Source: Rhodospirillaceae bacterium LM-1
GTDB taxonomy: Bacteria > Pseudomonadota > Alphaproteobacteria > Rhodospirillales > WMHbin7
Reading direction: 5' to 3'
DNA: 64,000 bases
NCBI GenBank assembly: GCA_902725215.1
Contig: CACUVI010000026.1
Coordinates: 1 to 64,000 of the forward strand
Shown here: one piece after another, positions 1 to 9,340 of the stretch
How positions within the stretch are numbered: position 1 is the stretch's first letter
How the letters are laid out: the number at the start of each line of letters is the position of its first letter
The notes under the pieces: model-generated
What the model was told of the DNA's origin: nothing
What the model saw: only the letters and a program-made list of their open reading frames with translations
Databases searched by the model: none
Made by a program: the position numbers and the translations under genes

Positions 1-38
1 TTCTCTATAAATCCACATAAATCGTCGAAGAGCCAAAA

Positions 39-1067
39 CTAATAACTCGGTCCCAACGCCCTTTGGCCCAGACGGGCTTCGTCCAGGGCGCCCAGCTCGT
101 TTTGGCGTATCAGCTTGCGCAGGGTGGCCACATATTCGTCGCCCCTCTCCGAATAGCGATGCAGCGCCTCGCTCAGCAAATAGCCGTCCAACGGCTGATC
201 GGCCTCGCGGGCCGCGAAGCGGGCGTCGCGGAATTCGGCATAGGCGTTATGGGTGTTCAGATTGTGAGCATAGGATTTGACCGCCTCGGCCAATGATCCG
301 AAGCTGCGCACAGCATAGGTGGCGTTAGAGGCGCGATCAGTGGGGATCAAGCCCTTGTCCGCGCTCTGAGTCCATTGTCCGAACAGGGCGTTGCCCTGCT
401 GGGCAAAACGCGAGGTGCCCCAGCCAGATTCCTCGGCCGCCTGGGCCAAGGCCAGCGAGGGCGGAATGACATCGACCCGCTTGAGCAGGGCGAACAAGTC
501 GTTGTCCTCGACGTCATAGCGCAAGAACAAATCGTTCAGCCAGTCGCGTTCGGCCGGAATGATGCGCAGGCCCGCTTTTACGCGCTCGGCATAGGCAAGC
601 AGGCGCTTGCGGTCGGCCTGGATGGTTTCGTTCATGCTGAGCACCAGCGGCAGCATGGCGCGCAGGAACAGGGCCTTGCGCAGGCCCGCGTCGTTGATGT
701 TGTCGAGATCGGCGGGCAGGTTGGCCAAGTACAGACGCGGCACCGCCGTTTCGCCTTTGGCCACCAGTTCCAGATCGTAACCCATGCCCTGGAAGGCCTG
801 GGCCAGCTGCGCCGCCTGCGGTCGCTCTTCCTCATGGTCGCCCAGCGCTGGCGGCAACAAGCCGCGAGCGCGCAACACTTCCATCGGAATATCCGCCTTC
901 TGGCCGAAGCTGGTGGTCAGGCTTAAGGTGTAAAGCCCGGCCACGCCAATGGCCAGAACGGCAAGCGCAGCGCCTTCGAAACGCTTGCGGGTCTTTCTCT
1001 TCTTCGCTGTCCTCAACGCAAATACGTCCTTGTCCTTGTCAGGGCGCGGGATAAAAGCATTCCGCAC
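39..1067 (-). CDS. Bax-like glucosaminidase, membrane anchored
   Basis: Predicted peptidoglycan N-acetylglucosaminidase of the Bax / mannosyl-glycoprotein endo-beta-N-acetylglucosaminidase-like family, 342 aa. A basic N-terminus (about residues 17-30, rich in K/R) precedes one transmembrane segment at about 31-52, so the catalytic part should be periplasmic. The family signature AAEESGWGTSRFA lies at about 210-222, followed by NALFGQW; the acidic residues there are the probable catalytic site. The frame opens with GTG at 1067 and has no convincing Shine-Dalgarno, so the exact start is uncertain; a TTG 17 codons further in is an alternative. It is followed by 38 bp of the window with no further gene visible. 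Family call is good; substrate is inferred. Confidence 0.8.
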   Translation of the reverse strand: MRNAFIPRPDKDKDVFALRTAKKRKTRKRFEGAALAVLAIGVAGLYTLSLTTSFGQKADIPMEVLRARGLLPPALGDHEEERPQAAQLAQAFQGMGYDLELVAKGETAVPRLYLANLPADLDNINDAGLRKALFLRAMLPLVLSMNETIQADRKRLLAYAERVKAGLRIIPAERDWLNDLFLRYDVEDNDLFALLKRVDVIPPSLALAQAAEESGWGTSRFAQQGNALFGQWTQSADKGLIPTDRASNATYAVRSFGSLAEAVKSYAHNLNTHNAYAEFRDARFAAREADQPLDGYLLSEALHRYSERGDEYVATLRKLIRQNELGALDEARLGQRALGPSY

Positions 1068-1130
1068 CTTTAGGGGCCAAAAGAAAACGTTCCCTCGGGC
1101 AGCATGACAACCAATCTTGTTTTTATTGTG

Positions 1131-1679
1131 TTATTCGACGGCCTGCACGGCCTGAACCTCAGGCACGTAATAGCGCAGCATATTCTCGATGCCGTGCTTC
1201 AAGGTTGCCGTCGAGCTGGGGCATCCGGAGCAAGCGCCCTGCATGTGCAGGTAAACCGTGCCGTCCTCGAAGCCCCGAAAGATGATGTCGCCACCATCCT
1301 GGGCAACCGCCGGGCGGATGCGCGTATCCAGCAATTCCTTGATTTTGGTGACGATTTCGTCATCCAGCGTTTCCGCCTCGCCCGTCTCGGCGCCTTCGGC
1401 CAGGATCGGACGATTATGGGTGAAATGGTCCATGATGGCGCCCAGCACCTGGGGCTTCAAATTCGTCCAATCGGCATGATCATGCTTAGAGACGCTGACG
1501 AAATCCGACCCCAGAAACACCGAAACGACCCCATCGATGCCGAACAGCGCGCTGGCCAAAGGCGAGCGCGCGGCCTTGTCGGCGCTCGGAAAATCGGCCG
1601 TACCCTTGGTCATCACGGTTTGACCCGGAAGAAACTTCAAGGTGGCGGGGTTGGGGGTGCTTTCGGTCTCGATGAACAT
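1131..1679 (-). CDS. NifU/NFU1-like Fe-S cluster carrier
   Basis: Iron-sulfur scaffold or carrier protein of 182 aa with the mitochondrial NFU1-like order: N-terminal Nfu_N domain (starting FIETESTPNPATLKF) and C-terminal NifU domain carrying the CSGC cysteine pair at about residues 150 and 153, which would bind a 4Fe-4S cluster at a dimer interface. The longer reading frame begins eight codons earlier at 1703, but the ATG at 1679 is preceded by AAGGAGA at a proper distance (1685-1691) and starts at the conserved family N-terminus, so it was chosen. It lies 64 bp downstream of trpS on the same strand and probably delivers Fe-S clusters to late-acting apoproteins. Confidence 0.92.
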   Translation of the reverse strand: MFIETESTPNPATLKFLPGQTVMTKGTADFPSADKAARSPLASALFGIDGVVSVFLGSDFVSVSKHDHADWTNLKPQVLGAIMDHFTHNRPILAEGAETGEAETLDDEIVTKIKELLDTRIRPAVAQDGGDIIFRGFEDGTVYLHMQGACSGCPSSTATLKHGIENMLRYYVPEVQAVQAVE

Positions 1680-1743
1680 GCGCGTCTCCTTATAGGCCCC
1701 CATTAGATAGGCGGCCTTGGCCCCTGGATCAAGTCCAAAGCGG

Positions 1744-2748
1744 CTATGGTTTTAGGAAGCCAACGATATCATAGACTTGCGCCAGGATAGGCTCGGCCAT
1801 CGCCCTGGCCTTTTCGCCGCCGCGCTTCAAAACCGTGTCGATATAGGCCGGATCGTCCATCAAGCGCTTCATTTCGGCATTGATGGGTCCCAGCACCGAA
1901 ACCGACAGATCGACCAGCTCTTGCTTAAAAGCCGAGAATTGGACGCCTGCGAATTTCTGCAAGGCCGCCTGCTTGTCGATATCCGACAGCGCCGCATAAA
2001 TGCCCAGCAGATTTGAAGCCTCGGGGCGCGATTCCATGTTTTCGCCGGTCTCGGGCATATTGTCGGGATCGGTCTTGGCCCTTCTGATCTTCTGGGCGAT
2101 GGCGTCGGCGTCGTCGGTCATGTTGATGCGCGAATAATCCGATTCCTCGGACTTGCTCATCTTGCGCGTGCCGTCGCGCAGGCTCATGACCCGGGTGGCC
2201 GCCCCAAAAATCAGGGGTTCGGTGATTGGAAAGAAATCGACCTTGAAATCATTGTTGAATTTGATGGCGATGTCGCGCGTCAGCTCAAGATGCTGCTTCT
2301 GATCCTCGCCCACCGGCACATGGGTGGCCTTATAGGTCAGAATGTCGGCGGCCATCAGATTGGGATAGGCGAACAGGCCGACCGAGGCGTTTTCCTTGTG
2401 CTTGCCCGCCTTCTCCTTGAACTGGGTCATGCGGTTCAGCCAGCCCATGCGCGCCACGCAGTTGAAGATCCACGCCAATTCGGCATGGGCGGGCACTTGG
2501 CTTTGGTTGAACAGGATGTTCTTCTCAGGGTCAACGCCCGAAGCCAGCATGCCGGCGGCCACTTCCCTTGTATTGCGGCGCAGCTCGTGTGGATCTTGCC
2601 AAACCGTGATGGCGTGCAGATCGACCATGCAGAACAGGCATTCGTAATCGCCCTGCAAGCGCACCCAATTGCGGATGGCCCCCAGATAATTGCCGAGGTG
2701 CAGATTGCCGGTGGGCTGGATGCCCGAGAAGATGCGCTTGTCGCTCAT
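1744..2748 (-). CDS. trpS: Tryptophanyl-tRNA synthetase
   Basis: Class I aminoacyl-tRNA synthetase charging tRNA-Trp, 334 aa, cytoplasmic. The N-terminal [15 protein letters not shown] holds the HIGH-equivalent (residues 13-20) and KMSKS is exact at about 196-200. The [16 protein letters not shown] segment is typical for bacterial TrpS. The reading frame extends 42 codons upstream, but that extension is proline-rich and unrelated; ATG at 2748 matches the family N-terminus and has GGAG nine bases upstream. It is divergent from the glycosyltransferase gene starting at 2892, so the promoters of both must lie in the roughly 140-bp space between them. Confidence 0.97.
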   Translation of the reverse strand: MSDKRIFSGIQPTGNLHLGNYLGAIRNWVRLQGDYECLFCMVDLHAITVWQDPHELRRNTREVAAGMLASGVDPEKNILFNQSQVPAHAELAWIFNCVARMGWLNRMTQFKEKAGKHKENASVGLFAYPNLMAADILTYKATHVPVGEDQKQHLELTRDIAIKFNNDFKVDFFPITEPLIFGAATRVMSLRDGTRKMSKSEESDYSRINMTDDADAIAQKIRRAKTDPDNMPETGENMESRPEASNLLGIYAALSDIDKQAALQKFAGVQFSAFKQELVDLSVSVLGPINAEMKRLMDDPAYIDTVLKRGGEKARAMAEPILAQVYDIVGFLKP

Positions 2749-2891
2749 GAATGGCCGCTCCATTTGGACTGGACGAAGGTTACGCAAGCCCGCCGTTTGG
2801 AAGGGCGGGAAAGCGGGTGGAGGTAGCCAGAAAAGAGGCAAGGGGTCAAGAGAGCTTCCTTGGGCAGGCCGCATGTGTTAGATGCAAAGCT

Positions 2892-3899
2892 ATGCCGCAG
2901 AAGAGAATTCAGCCCCAAACCATTCTGGTCTATGTCGGCCTCGACCGCGTGGGCGACGCGTTGTTGAAGCTGCCCTTCGTGCGCGGGCTGCGCGCCGCCT
3001 TTCCCGAGGCGCGCATCACATGGCTGGCCGGAAAAGACACCAGCGTTTACGCCAGCCAGATGGCGCCCGCCGTCGCAGGCCTGATCGACGAAGTGATCGA
3101 GCGGGCGAATATCGGTCTTGATCCGCTGGAACTTCTGCACCGGCCCCTGAATGGTCGGCGCTTCGATCTGGTGATCGACACTCAGCGCGTGGCGCTGGCC
3201 TCGCTGGCGCTCATGCGCATTCCGGCCCGCTGGCGCCTGTCGCCCTTCGCCCATTTTCTTTTCTCAAGCCAGAAGCCGCCCAAGGGCTACAAATTCCCCA
3301 AGACCATGCTGCGTCAGATGCTCGATCTGCTGGAGCTGGCGACCGGCGAGACCGTCGCCACGCCCAAACGGATCGATGTGTCGATCCCCGATGAAATGCA
3401 TGCAGAAGCCAAGCGCCTGCTGCCCGAAGGCAAGTGTTATGTAGGTCTTGCTCCCGGGGCGGGGGGCAAACCGAAATGCTGGCCGCTGGATCGCTTCGCC
3501 GATGTGGGGCGGGCCTTGTCGCAGGATGGTTACACCCCCGTCTATCTTCTGGGTCCGCAAGAACCAGAATGGCAAGAGCCGTTGGCAAGGGACGTACCGG
3601 ACGCCTTGTTTCCCCTGCAACAATCGGGCGTGGCCCAGCGCTTCGCCTATTCGCCGCTGCTGACCATCGCACTGGGCGAAAGGCTGGCGGTTTCGCTGGC
3701 CAATGATTCCGGGGTTGGCCATATGTTGGCCCTAAGTGGGCGTCCGCTGGTGTCCCTGTTCGGACCCACCAGCCCGGCCAAATTCGCCCCCGTCTCGTCT
3801 TGCCTGACCATCGTGACGGCCCAGGAATTCGGCGGGCGCGAAATGGGCTTGATTCCCACCGAAGCGGCATTGAAAGCGCTGAAGGCGCAGCTGGCATGA
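2892..3899 (+). CDS. Glycosyltransferase family 9 (heptosyltransferase-like), copy A
   Basis: GT9-type glycosyltransferase of 335 aa, ADP-heptose:LPS heptosyltransferase-like, probably acting at the cytoplasmic face of the inner membrane on LPS core or another glycolipid. N-terminal Rossmann half begins ILVYVGLDRVGDALLKLPFVRGLRAAFP; the nucleotide-sugar half carries VGLAPGAGGKPKCWPLDRFA (about 178-197) and the GT9 signature SLANDSGVGHMLALSGRPLVSLFGPTSP near 280. ATG at 2892 is chosen because the frame upstream does not resemble the family. Its TGA overlaps the next ATG (ATGA), implying translational coupling with a second GT9. Unlike copies B and C it lacks the C-terminal four-cysteine motif. 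The sugar and acceptor cannot be read from the sequence. Confidence 0.85.
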   Translation: MPQKRIQPQTILVYVGLDRVGDALLKLPFVRGLRAAFPEARITWLAGKDTSVYASQMAPAVAGLIDEVIERANIGLDPLELLHRPLNGRRFDLVIDTQRVALASLALMRIPARWRLSPFAHFLFSSQKPPKGYKFPKTMLRQMLDLLELATGETVATPKRIDVSIPDEMHAEAKRLLPEGKCYVGLAPGAGGKPKCWPLDRFADVGRALSQDGYTPVYLLGPQEPEWQEPLARDVPDALFPLQQSGVAQRFAYSPLLTIALGERLAVSLANDSGVGHMLALSGRPLVSLFGPTSPAKFAPVSSCLTIVTAQEFGGREMGLIPTEAALKALKAQLA

Positions 3900-5014
3900 A
3901 ATTGTCGATGCTGGTCGATAAGGTTCTGTTGCGTCTGGCGGCATCCAAGACAAGCAAGGAAAGCAGATCGGGCGTGCTGTTGATCGCCGCCGGTGGGCTT
4001 GGCGACGCCGTGCTGCTGATGGCGGTGCTGGACCGTTTTCTGGCCTTGGCCGATAAGGGCGAACAGGTCACGCTGCTGATGCGCAAGGATGCGGCTAAGA
4101 TGGGCTTCTTGGCCCCGCCCGAACTGGAAATTCTAAGCATCGATTTTCCCCGCCTGAAAAACGATTGGGCCTATCGCTTGGCCTGCTTTCGCACCCTTGC
4201 GGACAGAAATCTGCGCCTGGTGGTCAGCCTTGATTACTTGCGCCATCCCTATCTGGACGAGGCCCTGATCAAGGCCTGCGGCGCTTGCGTGCGGGCCGCC
4301 ATGAAAGCCAAGCCCTGGGCGAAATACCAAGCCGAACTCGACGCCAATCAAGCGCTTTACGAGCGCCTTTACGACAGCGGCGGGGCACTTGCCGACAAGG
4401 TTCTGCGCTGGGCGGGTTTTGCCGATTGGCTGACCGGCAGGCATTCTCCGCCGCCCGTTCTAGCCCTTGCCGAATCGCGCATGCAGCCCGCCGCCACCGG
4501 CTTGGCGCCGACCGTTTTCATCCAGCCATTTTCGGCGGTGGCGTCCAAACAATGCCCGCCGGAATTCTATATCCCGCTGCTGGAGGCTCTGCCCAAGGAC
4601 GTCAAAGTTGCGCTGCTGGGGGCACCCGGCGATTTGGAGCGCAATCCTGAATTCAGCCGTCTGCTGGCCCGCCCGAATTTGACCTTCGACGCCAGGCCCT
4701 TCAAGGACCTGCTGCCCAGCTTGCGCGCCGCCCGCTTGGTGGTCAGCGTCGATACGGCCCTGATGCATCTGGCCGCCCTTTCGGGCGCGCCGACGCTTTG
4801 CTTGGCAAGTGCTGCCTATGCGGGCGAGATCGTGCCCTACCCCGCCGAGACCTGTCCTTCCAATGTGCGTTTCTTGATGGCCGAGATGGATTGCCGGGGC
4901 TGCCTGGGCGATTGCATCCATCCCGACCATGAACGCATCTATCCTTGCGTGGCCAAACTAAATGGCGCCGAAGCCGCAAAAGCGGGACTGGAATTGCTGG
5001 AGGAATTCGCGTGA
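3896..5014 (+). CDS. Glycosyltransferase family 9, copy B (C-terminal Cys motif)
   Basis: Second GT9 protein, 372 aa, coupled to copy A by a 4-bp ATGA overlap; the longer frame from 3800 runs inside copy A and is disregarded. N-terminal half has VLLIAAGGLGDAVLLMAVLDRFLAL; the C-terminal half has VFIQPFSAVASKQCPPEFYIPLL and the signature LVVSVDTALMHLAALSGAPTLCL. Near the C-terminus it has DCRGCLGDCIHP followed by YPC, a C-x2-C-x3-C-x10-C arrangement like the cysteine cluster at the end of RfaF-type heptosyltransferases. Its stop overlaps the GTG of the permease that follows. Likely envelope polysaccharide or LPS assembly; specificity unknown. Confidence 0.85.
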   Translation: MKLSMLVDKVLLRLAASKTSKESRSGVLLIAAGGLGDAVLLMAVLDRFLALADKGEQVTLLMRKDAAKMGFLAPPELEILSIDFPRLKNDWAYRLACFRTLADRNLRLVVSLDYLRHPYLDEALIKACGACVRAAMKAKPWAKYQAELDANQALYERLYDSGGALADKVLRWAGFADWLTGRHSPPPVLALAESRMQPAATGLAPTVFIQPFSAVASKQCPPEFYIPLLEALPKDVKVALLGAPGDLERNPEFSRLLARPNLTFDARPFKDLLPSLRAARLVVSVDTALMHLAALSGAPTLCLASAAYAGEIVPYPAETCPSNVRFLMAEMDCRGCLGDCIHPDHERIYPCVAKLNGAEAAKAGLELLEEFA

Positions 5015-6267
5015 ATTCCTGGCTGAGGGCGCTGGCTGTTTACTGGGACCGGCGCATTCTGGCGGTGCTGTTCCTGGGCTTTTCCAGCGGCCTGCCGCTG
5101 GCGCTGACCGGCCAAACCCTGATGGCTTGGCTGACCGAGGCCCAAGCCGATCTGACCACCATCGGCCTTTTTGCTTTGGTGGGCGTTCCCTATAGCGTCA
5201 AATTCTTGTGGGCGCCGCTGATTGACCGCGTCAACCTGCCCATCTTGTCCCGACTGGGGCGGCGCAGGGGTTGGGGTCTGTTCGTCCAGGCAAGTCTGGC
5301 CGCATTGCTTGTCTTGTTGGGCGGCATTGATCCCGCCAGCCAACCGGGAGCCTTTGCGGCAATCGCCGTCATGATCGCCTTCGCCTCGGCCAGCCAGGAT
5401 ATCGTGATCGACGCCTTTCGCGTGGAAATCCTAGACGAAAACCAGTATGGCGCGGGCGCTGCCGCCGTTCAGTTCGGCTATCGCATCGGTATGCTGATTT
5501 CCGGCGCTGGCTCGCTTTTTCTGGCCGAGGCGATGCCCTGGCCGCAGGTTTACGCCGTCATGGCCGGATTGATGGGCGTCGGCGCGCTGACCTTGTTGCT
5601 GAATCGCGAACCCGCCAGCACTTTGGCGCTTTCCAGCGGCAACTGGCTGAAAGACAAGGTGCTGGCTCCCTTTGCCGAAATCGCATCGCGCCTGGGCTGG
5701 CAGGTGCTGGCCATTTTCGCCTTCATCGTGCTCTACAAGCTAGGCGACGCGCTGGCCGGAATGATCTCGACCACCTTCTATTTGAAGATGGGATTCGTCA
5801 AATCCGAAATCGCCGAGATCAGCAAACTGTTCGGTTTCGGCGCCACCATTCTAGGCACTTTTCTGGGCGGGGTGGGGGTGGCGCGTTTCGGCATCGGCAA
5901 AAGCCTGATCGCCTTTGGCGTCTTCCAAATGGGATCGAATTTGATGTTCGCCTGGATGGCGACAAGGGGACACGACATTCCAGCGCTGTACGCCACCATC
6001 GGTATCGAGAATCTGGCGGGCGGCATGGGGTCGGCGGCTTTCGTGGCCTATCTGTCGCGCCTGTGCAACCTGTCCTTCACCGGCACGCAATATGCGCTTT
6101 TGTCATCGCCCGCCGCCCTGGGCCGCACGATCTTCGCCTCATCCAGCGGCTGGCTGGTCGTGCAACTGGGCTGGGTGAATTTCTTCGTCTTGAGCACGGC
6201 GGCGGCCCTGCCCGGTCTGCTGCTGCTGTTTTGGATGCTGAAGCGCTTTCCGGCGACGACGAGATAA
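5011..6267 (+). CDS. AmpG-like MFS permease
   Basis: Major facilitator protein of 418 aa resembling AmpG muropeptide permeases. It begins with a helix ending in LAVLFLGFSSGLPLALTGQTLMAWLTEAQADLTTIGLF, the typical AmpG N-terminus, followed by about a dozen hydrophobic segments. A charged loop RVNLPILSRLGRRRGWGLF sits between helices 2 and 3, and FASASQDIVIDAFRVEIL is the conserved fourth-helix region. GTG at 5011 is used because it has GGAGGAA just upstream and overlaps the stop of the preceding GT9 gene (GTGA); earlier in-frame codons lie in that gene. AmpG imports anhydromuropeptides for cell-wall recycling, but coupling to two GT9 genes suggests it could instead carry a glycolipid-related solute. 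No ampC/ampR neighbour is seen. Confidence 0.82.
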   Translation: MNSWLRALAVYWDRRILAVLFLGFSSGLPLALTGQTLMAWLTEAQADLTTIGLFALVGVPYSVKFLWAPLIDRVNLPILSRLGRRRGWGLFVQASLAALLVLLGGIDPASQPGAFAAIAVMIAFASASQDIVIDAFRVEILDENQYGAGAAAVQFGYRIGMLISGAGSLFLAEAMPWPQVYAVMAGLMGVGALTLLLNREPASTLALSSGNWLKDKVLAPFAEIASRLGWQVLAIFAFIVLYKLGDALAGMISTTFYLKMGFVKSEIAEISKLFGFGATILGTFLGGVGVARFGIGKSLIAFGVFQMGSNLMFAWMATRGHDIPALYATIGIENLAGGMGSAAFVAYLSRLCNLSFTGTQYALLSSPAALGRTIFASSSGWLVVQLGWVNFFVLSTAAALPGLLLLFWMLKRFPATTR

Positions 6268-6277
6268 ACGTCCGTCC

Positions 6278-7462
6278 TTATTTCGACGGCAATAGCTGCG
6301 ACAATTCGCGCCACACGTCATCCACCGGCACGGCTTCGATGCAAGGAAAGACGTCTTCCTTGGTGGCGCGCTTCGTGCAACGCCAGAAGCAGTGATAGCA
6401 ATCCATCTCGCGATAAACGAAACGGGCGTTGGCAGGCGTGGCTTCGGGTGGATAGGGCACGAAGCTGCCGAAATGGCCGCCGCCCACCACTACGACGGTG
6501 GGGGTTCCAAGGGCGACCGACAAATGCGCAGGCCCCGTATCGTTGGACAGCACGGCCAAGGCGCTCTTCATCAGGTCGAGCAGGGTGGGCAGATTGGTGC
6601 GCCCGATCATGTCGATCACGCCGGGGCGGTTGAGAACACGGCGCATCTCGGGCTGGCGCGCCCTCTCCGCATCACTGCCGCCGGTGAAGGCCACGCGATA
6701 GCCCAGATCGAGCAATCTGTTCGCCACGACAAGATAGGCTTCGAACGGCCAGCGTCGTCCAGGCTCGTTCGAGCCGAAATTAAGCACCACATAGGGAGGG
6801 CCGTCGAAAACGGTTAAGGGCGCGTTGCGCCAATCGATCCTGGGCGCTTCCGGCGCAATGCTGCGCCCGGCCAACTGCGAAACGAAATCGAAATGGCGGA
6901 TGATTTCATGGGTGGGATAGGGGCCCGTATCGACCACGCGCACGCTCTCGCTTAGGTAATAGCTGAACTCTCCCTTGGTGGCGTCGCTGATATAGGGCTT
7001 GGACATGACCTTTAGGGGGGCGGCCGAGAACCAGACCAAGCTGTCGGCGGTCAGCGCCTTTCTAAAGAAGATGTCCGAAACGGCGACCGCGAAACCTTGT
7101 TTGCGCACCCACAAGGCTTCCTTGAAGCGATAGAAGGGTTTGCGCTCGAAAGCGTGCTCGTCGATGATGCGGCACTTATAGCCCTTGAACACTTCGGATG
7201 TGATGCCGCCCCATGAGGCGCAGCCCAAAACCGTGATGTCCTGCTTGTCGATGCCGAAGGCCGGGGCGTAGTGATCGAGGGCGCGGCGAAACAGCACCAT
7301 GTCGCCGATGCCGTCCATGCGCACGGCCAGCAGACCCTTGGGCTTCTTGAAGACCGGCCAGTAGCGCACCACTAGGTCGAGCGGACGAAACATCCACCAG
7401 CGCCTACGCATGCCTGCGGGCATCAAACGGTCAAACAGAAATCGGCCAGGCGCGTCGGTCAT
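6278..7462 (-). CDS. Glycosyltransferase family 9, copy C
   Basis: Third GT9 protein, 394 aa, convergent to the permease with only 10 bp between stops. After a basic N-terminus (MRRRWWMFRPLD) comes GLLAVRMDGIGDMVLFRRALDHYA, the GT9 acceptor-domain start. The donor half has YVVLNFGSNEPGRRWPFEAYLVVANRLLDLGYRVAFTGG and VLSNDTGPAHLSVALGTPTVVVVGGGHFGSFVPYP. The C-terminal motif DCYHCFWRC...FPC gives C-x2-C-x3-C-x11-C, parallel to copy B. It is more related to O-antigen/LPS GT9 enzymes with the HFGSFVPYP motif than to WaaC. Predicted to act in LPS or surface glycan assembly. Confidence 0.85.
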   Translation of the reverse strand: MTDAPGRFLFDRLMPAGMRRRWWMFRPLDLVVRYWPVFKKPKGLLAVRMDGIGDMVLFRRALDHYAPAFGIDKQDITVLGCASWGGITSEVFKGYKCRIIDEHAFERKPFYRFKEALWVRKQGFAVAVSDIFFRKALTADSLVWFSAAPLKVMSKPYISDATKGEFSYYLSESVRVVDTGPYPTHEIIRHFDFVSQLAGRSIAPEAPRIDWRNAPLTVFDGPPYVVLNFGSNEPGRRWPFEAYLVVANRLLDLGYRVAFTGGSDAERARQPEMRRVLNRPGVIDMIGRTNLPTLLDLMKSALAVLSNDTGPAHLSVALGTPTVVVVGGGHFGSFVPYPPEATPANARFVYREMDCYHCFWRCTKRATKEDVFPCIEAVPVDDVWRELSQLLPSK

Positions 7463-7510
7463 CGGGCGATTGTTGCAGCGAAGCCCGCCTTTGTCACCAG
7501 TCCGCCTTCG

Positions 7511-9328
7511 TCACGACTCGGCCTTGCGCGAAGCCTTCTTGCGCTCGTTGGCGTCCAGGTCGCGCTTGCGAAGGCGGATGCTCTTGGGCGTCACCTCGAC
7601 CAGCTCGTCGTCTTGGATATAGGCGATGGCGTCTTCCAGCGACATCTTCCTGGGCGTGGTCAGGCGGACCGCCTCGTCCTTGCCGCTGGCCCGGATATTG
7701 GTCAGCTGCTTGGCCTTCAGGCAGTTGACCTCCAGGTCGTTGCCGCGCGAATGTTCGCCGATGATCATGCCTTCATAGGTCTTCACGCCTGCTCCCACGA
7801 ACAGGGGGCCGCGCTCTTCAAGATACCACAGGCCATAGGCCACGGTTTCTCCCAGACCGTTCGAGATCAGCACGCCGTTGCGCCGTCCTTCGATCGGACC
7901 CTTCCAGGGGGCGTAGCCCGCAAAGCTGCGGTTCATCAGGCCGGTGCCCCTGGTGTCGGTCAGGAATTCGCCGTGATAGCCGATCAGGCCGCGCGAAGGG
8001 GCGCGGAACACGATGCGCACCTTGCCAGCGCCCGAGGGGCGCATTTCGGTCAATTCGGCCTTGCGGTTGGCCATCTTCTCGACCACCGAACCCGAATATT
8101 CCTCATCGACGTCGATCTGCACGTCTTCGAAAGGTTCCGTGCGCTCGCCGTTCTCGTCAGTGCGGAACAGCACGCGGGGGCGCGAAATCGACAGTTCGAA
8201 CCCTTCGCGGCGCATTTGTTCGATCAAGACGCCCAGCTGCAATTCGCCGCGACCCGAAACCTCGTAGGAATCGCGCTCTTCGCTTTCCTTGACGCTGATC
8301 GCCACATTGCCCTCGGACTCGCGCTTCAAGCGGTCGCCGATCATGCGCGACGTGACTTTCGTGCCTTCCTGCCCGGCATAGGGCGAATCATTGACCGAGA
8401 AGGTCATCGACAGGGTGGGCGGATCGACGGGAATCGCCGTCAACGGCTGGGTGAATTCAAGGGCGCACAGCGTGTCGGCCACAGTGGCGTTGGTCAGGCC
8501 CGCGATGGCGACGATGTCGCCCGCCTCGGCCTCGTCGGCGGGAATGCGTTCCAAGCCACGGAAGGTCAGCAGTTTGGAAACGCGGGCCTGCTCAACCAGC
8601 TTGCCGTCCGGCGTCAGCGCCTTGATCGGCATATTGGCCTTGACCCGACCGGTCTCGACGCGGCCCGTGAGCACACGGCCCAGATAGGGATCATATTCCA
8701 GCAGCGTGACCAGCATCGAGAAGTTTTGGTCCATGTCGCGCTTGGGCGGCGGCACATGCTTCAAGATCAGGTCGAACAGCGGGGTAAGGTTTTCCTTGGG
8801 GCCGTCGGGCGATTCGGCGGCCCAGCCGTCGCGGCCCACCGCGAACAGGGTGGGGAAATCAAGCTGGTCGTCATTGGCGTCCAGGATGGCGAAAAGGTCG
8901 AAAACCTCGTCATGCACTTCGTGGGCGCGGGCGTCCTGGCGATCGACCTTGTTGATCAGCACGATGGGGCGCAAACCCTGGGCCAGGGCCTTTTGCGTCA
9001 CGAACTTGGTTTGCGGCATCGGGCCTTCGGCGGCATCGACCAGCACCACCACGCCATCGACCATCGACAAGATGCGCTCGACCTCGCCGCCGAAATCGGC
9101 ATGGCCCGGCGTGTCCACGATGTTAATGCGCACGTCCTTCCAGATCACCGAGGTGCATTTGGCCAAAATCGTGATGCCGCGCTCGCGCTCGAGATCGTTT
9201 TTGTCCATGGCCCGCTCGGCCACTTGCTGATTGTCGCGAAAGGTGCCGCTTTGGCGCAGCAGCGCATCGACAAGCGTCGTTTTCCCATGATCGACATGGG
9301 CGATGATAGCAATGTTGCGGATGTCCAT
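7511..9328 (-). CDS. typA: Ribosome-associated GTPase TypA/BipA
   Basis: Translational GTPase of 605 aa, full length for BipA. The N-terminal G domain shows [15 protein letters not shown] (P-loop, about 10-24), [14 protein letters not shown] (switch I), [16 protein letters not shown] (switch II) and [11 protein letters not shown]-like domains II and III follow, then the BipA-specific C-terminal domain with [23 protein letters not shown] and [26 protein letters not shown]. It binds the 70S ribosome and assists 50S assembly and growth under stress or low temperature. It is separated by 12 bp from the upstream pfkB-type gene and so probably cotranscribed with it. Confidence 0.97.
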   Translation of the reverse strand: MDIRNIAIIAHVDHGKTTLVDALLRQSGTFRDNQQVAERAMDKNDLERERGITILAKCTSVIWKDVRINIVDTPGHADFGGEVERILSMVDGVVVLVDAAEGPMPQTKFVTQKALAQGLRPIVLINKVDRQDARAHEVHDEVFDLFAILDANDDQLDFPTLFAVGRDGWAAESPDGPKENLTPLFDLILKHVPPPKRDMDQNFSMLVTLLEYDPYLGRVLTGRVETGRVKANMPIKALTPDGKLVEQARVSKLLTFRGLERIPADEAEAGDIVAIAGLTNATVADTLCALEFTQPLTAIPVDPPTLSMTFSVNDSPYAGQEGTKVTSRMIGDRLKRESEGNVAISVKESEERDSYEVSGRGELQLGVLIEQMRREGFELSISRPRVLFRTDENGERTEPFEDVQIDVDEEYSGSVVEKMANRKAELTEMRPSGAGKVRIVFRAPSRGLIGYHGEFLTDTRGTGLMNRSFAGYAPWKGPIEGRRNGVLISNGLGETVAYGLWYLEERGPLFVGAGVKTYEGMIIGEHSRGNDLEVNCLKAKQLTNIRASGKDEAVRLTTPRKMSLEDAIAYIQDDELVEVTPKSIRLRKRDLDANERKKASRKAES

Positions 9329-9340
9329 TTTGTCCCGGTT

